A stretch of 36,965 nucleotides of DNA from Melghirimyces profundicolus (GTDB lineage: Bacteria > Bacillota > Bacilli > Thermoactinomycetales > DSM-45169), in the NCBI RefSeq assembly GCF_003054245.1, contig NZ_QBKR01000030.1, positions 1-36,965 of the forward strand. Direction: 5' to 3'. The translations under genes were made by a program, and so were the position numbers. Below the pieces are notes generated by a model. The model had not been told where the DNA came from. It worked only from the letters and a program-made list of their open reading frames with translations, and made no database searches. This document shows, one piece after another, positions 34,598-36,965 of the stretch (positions within the stretch are counted from its first letter, which is position 1; the number at the start of each line of letters is the position of its first letter).

Positions 34598-34800
34598 TTA
34601 AATAATATTTTTAAATCCTACCGCTATAAATACAAAAGAAAGTATTGGAACAGTGGCAAATCCGCCCAAAATTTTGCGGCTGCCTTTTACCCACTGGTTT
34701 TCCGCAAAAGAAACCGGATCTTTGCCTGCCTGAATAAGCACGGAGTCTGTTATTGGTTTTGCCGCGTTGAATTGGAAATCGGATAAACTGTATGCCCACA
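34598..34800 (-). pseudogene. C-terminal fragment of a membrane transporter
   Basis: The minus strand reads SLSDFQFNAAKPITDSVLIQ, AGKDPVSFAENQWVKGSRK and a hydrophobic end (ILGGFATVPILSFVFIAVGF). It looks like the last helix of a secondary transporter with a cytoplasmic loop before it. The plus-strand IS630 relic begins at about 34811 and has replaced the upstream part. A sulfate-ester or sugar transporter would suit the neighbouring genes, but the family cannot be told from this piece. Confidence 0.4.
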
Positions 34801-34810
34801 TCAAGAAAAC

Positions 34811-35026
34811 CAAGCGACATAAAGGGGGCTTCACAGCTTGGTTAAACCGAATTGAATGCCATTTCGGGTCCCTTCAAAAGTTCGTTTTCAAGGAAGCAAT
34901 TATTCGTCTCATAATGAATTGGCTAAGGCCATTTAAGCATATATCCGTTGGCGAAACAAAAACAAACATCACGAAGCTATCTTAAAAGAACAAAAAAAGA
35001 TCAAGGTTGACCTGAAGGGGCACTAA
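34811..35026 (+). pseudogene. IS630-type transposase, C-terminal remnant
   Basis: The plus strand encodes KRHKGGFTAWLNRIECHFG and LQKFVFKEA. One frame over, it continues with SHNELAKAI-stop-AYIRWRNKNKHHEAI to TAA at 35024. WLNRIExxFxxLQ is the region of the last catalytic Glu of IS630 transposases. A frameshift and a stop show decay. Confidence 0.65.
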
Positions 35027-35160
35027 TTCGGGAGCCCAAAATTGTTTACACCCCCAGGAGTTTTAATTCTTTTTATAAACAAAGATTTCATCATTCCTAT
35101 TAACGAAGTCTACCGATGACCAGACTTTGAATCCTTCCCTCGATGAGATAGGATAACAGT

Positions 35161-35286
35161 TTACTTTCCATTGGAAGCTTTGAGCACATAAGGATCACCG
35201 ATATAATGGATATTCAACAGGTTTTTGTAATAAGTGACGTTCATACCCATCTTATCTAACTTCTTTCTATGATTCTTTTTATTGTT
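35161..35286 (-). pseudogene. short in-frame tail after the sulfatase, possible gene remnant
   Basis: Directly after the sulfatase stop (TAG 35289-35287), the same frame stays open for 41 codons. It contains KKLDKMGMNVTYYKNLLNIH and YIGDPYVLKASNGK before TAA. No ribosome binding site or family was recognised. It may be the end of a lost gene fused by deletion, or chance. Confidence 0.25.
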
Positions 35287-36720
35287 CTACCATGGGGAGA
35301 TTCTTGAGGGTAGAGGATCTACTGTTTCCGCCATTCGTTTGCAAAGCCTTTCCAACATTTGAAATCTTACAGACTGATATTCCGGATCATCCCACAAGTT
35401 CTGTGTCTCATTTGGGTCCTTCTCAAGGTCATATAGTTCGCCGTCTCCTTGCATATGATACATCGTTAATTTGTATCGTTCCGTCCGAATCATTCCGGCA
35501 TACCCAACTTGTCCGTCTTTGTCTGGGAAGTCGTAACTTTCGCAATAAACATCTTGACGGTGCTGTTCTGCCTCTCCAATAAGAACCGGCCATATTGATT
35601 TCCCTTGCATTCCCGGATAATCAGGAACACCAGCTGCTTCCAAAAGTGTTGGGGCCAGGTCCACAAGTTCCACAAGAGCCGATGAACGACTGCCCTTTGT
35701 TATGGTCCCTGGAAAAGAAACAATAAGCGGTACATGAACGCATGGCTCGTAAAAATGCGGCCCTTTTAGATAGATGCCATGATCTCCAAGAAGTTCACCG
35801 TGATCAGACATAAAGATCACGATGGTGTCTTCCAATTGGTCAGTACGTTCTAAAGCTTCTATCATCTTCCCGACCTGTTCGTCGATCAAATCAATCATAG
35901 CCCAATAAGCAGCACGAACATACCGGTGATCTGTCTCGGTCATATTACAAAATGGGTAGAGGTTTGTATTCCCGTACGCCCCTTCATGGTCTCTTCTTTG
36001 AAAACTTGTTTTGCATTCCAACTCTCCTTCCTTATAATTGGGGAGCGGTATTTCATCAAACCGATCCAAATAACGCTGCAAATGAGACTTCGGAGGATCA
36101 AATGGATGATGAGGAGCGAAAATGTTCACAGAAAAAAGCCACGGTTTCTCGAAATTCTGATTTGCTTCAATGAATTCAATGGCTTTTTCCGCACACCAAG
36201 TGGCCTGATGATCCTCCGCATCAGGTCCGTACTCTATATATTTGCAACCTTCAACAGGTTCCGGAGAAAATGTTTTACCTTTATTCCGGAGCCATTGAAT
36301 GTATTCATTGGTCGGCCAATCTCCGGCCGGGTGATGTGACCAATAGAACTGTGAGTATCCATCGTTGATGCGGCGCTCCGTAGCACTACATACTTTTGGA
36401 TGGCAGGCAGAAATATGAAGTTTTCCGGAAAGACCGCAAGTATAGCCGCCTTCCGCTAATAGCCGCGTTACCAATACTTCTTCCTCCGGTATATTTTGCC
36501 CATTTTTCCGGCAACGGGTCGTCCGGGGATATCTCCCTGTCAAAAAACTTGCCCGGCTCGGTGCACAAACAGTGGACTGGCAAAACGCATTTTCAAACAG
36601 CACCCCATTTTCAGCTAAGCGGTCGATGTTCGGTGTTTTGACATATTGATTTCCATATACACCCAGAGTGTCAAATCTTTGTTGATCGGTACAAATCCAC
36701 AGTATATTTGGTTGTTTCAT
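35287..36720 (-). CDS. sulfatase (type I, formylglycine-dependent)
   Basis: ATG 36720 (MKQPNILWICTDQQRFDTLG) lies 7-8 nt after AAGGAGGG. A longer in-frame start at 36774 precedes the site. The 477-aa cytoplasmic protein has no signal peptide. The metal ligand Asp 12 is in CTDQQRFD. The modification motif is CAPSRASFLTGR (Cys 52, the C-x-P-x-R that FGE converts to formylglycine). A second metal site reads FMSDHGELLGDHG. Length and motifs fit arylsulfatase/choline-sulfatase-like enzymes that hydrolyse sulfate esters, though some relatives hydrolyse phosphonate esters; the substrate is not predictable. A -10-like CATAAT lies about 70 nt upstream with a poor -35. Confidence 0.9.
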   Translation of the reverse strand: MKQPNILWICTDQQRFDTLGVYGNQYVKTPNIDRLAENGVLFENAFCQSTVCAPSRASFLTGRYPRTTRCRKNGQNIPEEEVLVTRLLAEGGYTCGLSGKLHISACHPKVCSATERRINDGYSQFYWSHHPAGDWPTNEYIQWLRNKGKTFSPEPVEGCKYIEYGPDAEDHQATWCAEKAIEFIEANQNFEKPWLFSVNIFAPHHPFDPPKSHLQRYLDRFDEIPLPNYKEGELECKTSFQRRDHEGAYGNTNLYPFCNMTETDHRYVRAAYWAMIDLIDEQVGKMIEALERTDQLEDTIVIFMSDHGELLGDHGIYLKGPHFYEPCVHVPLIVSFPGTITKGSRSSALVELVDLAPTLLEAAGVPDYPGMQGKSIWPVLIGEAEQHRQDVYCESYDFPDKDGQVGYAGMIRTERYKLTMYHMQGDGELYDLEKDPNETQNLWDDPEYQSVRFQMLERLCKRMAETVDPLPSRISPW

Positions 36721-36870
36721 GGCTTTTCCCTCCTTGATTTTCGCCCTTCTTTTAACCGGGGAAAAATCCTGCAAAAAATCTATAAGGGAGGATAATTATG
36801 CTGTTCCCTTATGGATTCATCACCCACAAGTTATTACTTTTTCATTTCATTTTTATATTGTGCATCATTT

Positions 36871-36965
36871 CAGGCCTGTTGATTAGCCAAAATTTCGGAT
36901 AAACAAAAAGAGCACTCTCCTGTATAATGGGAAAACCCACCACAGTTTACCCACAAGAGAGGTGC
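36871..36965 (+). mobile_element. left end of a second IS4-type element, cut by the window edge
   Basis: CAGGCCTGTTGATTAGCCAA matches the end at 1138 at 19 of 20 positions. The same layout follows: an upstream arm GCACTCTCCTGT, a -10-like TATAAT, and a downstream arm ACAAGAGAGGTGC that includes the expected ribosome binding site. The transposase start lies beyond 36965. The island is thus flanked by related IS copies in the same orientation. Confidence 0.75.

Noticed and set aside
1-36965. CRISPR array, tRNA or rRNA genes
   Set aside because: No regularly spaced direct repeats were found, and no tRNA or rRNA hallmark sequences were recognised on either strand by eye.

Overview
The window comes from a Gram-positive, Bacillota-type bacterium. 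Most genes have strong AAGGAGG-like ribosome binding sites, GTG and TTG starts are common, intrinsic terminators are abundant, and the best protein matches I recall are to Bacillaceae and Thermoactinomycetaceae. The fairly high GC content and the IS4, IS701 and IS630 relics suggest a thermophilic Thermoactinomycetaceae-like host. That placement is inference. No tRNA, rRNA or CRISPR array was seen.

Layout. Positions 1-2371 are a mobile-element border: an IS end, an amber-interrupted immunity-like gene, an Rhs remnant, a small membrane protein and a complete IS4-type element whose transposase has lost its catalytic glutamate. Positions 2372-3570 hold a truncated gene and little else. Positions 3571-30601 are a large defence island. 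At 3571-8210 on the plus strand lies an SF1 helicase-nuclease fusion of about 1546 aa broken by one frameshift. From 27813 down to 8327 on the minus strand runs a compact BREX locus in the order TM2-TerB_C membrane protein, brxD, Lhr-like helicase (brxHI), HelD-like helicase, brxA, brxB, brxC, pglX, pglZ, then two AT-richer genes of unknown function. At 28447-30601 lies a RelE-like/UvrD helicase fusion. Positions 30602-35286 hold decayed genes and transposase fragments mixed with a sulfate-ester cassette (TauE/SafE exporter, formylglycine-generating enzyme); the sulfatase itself is at 35287-36720. The window ends inside the left end of a second IS4-type element (36871 onward).

How it fits together. 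BrxA, BrxB, BrxC, PglX, PglZ, BrxD and BrxHI without BrxL resemble BREX type 6 lacking a recognisable BrxE, with brxD-brxHI moved upstream. Three links suggest that the accessory genes belong to the same system. A TerB_C-like module occurs twice in the membrane protein and once at the end of the helicase-nuclease. A Trp-rich module is shared by the N-terminal part of the helicase-nuclease and the C-terminus of the HelD-like protein. A roughly 80-nt upstream element is conserved ahead of both the BREX operon and the RelE-UvrD gene. I propose a BREX variant with membrane-associated and helicase/nuclease accessory parts. This is inference from shared modules and gene order.
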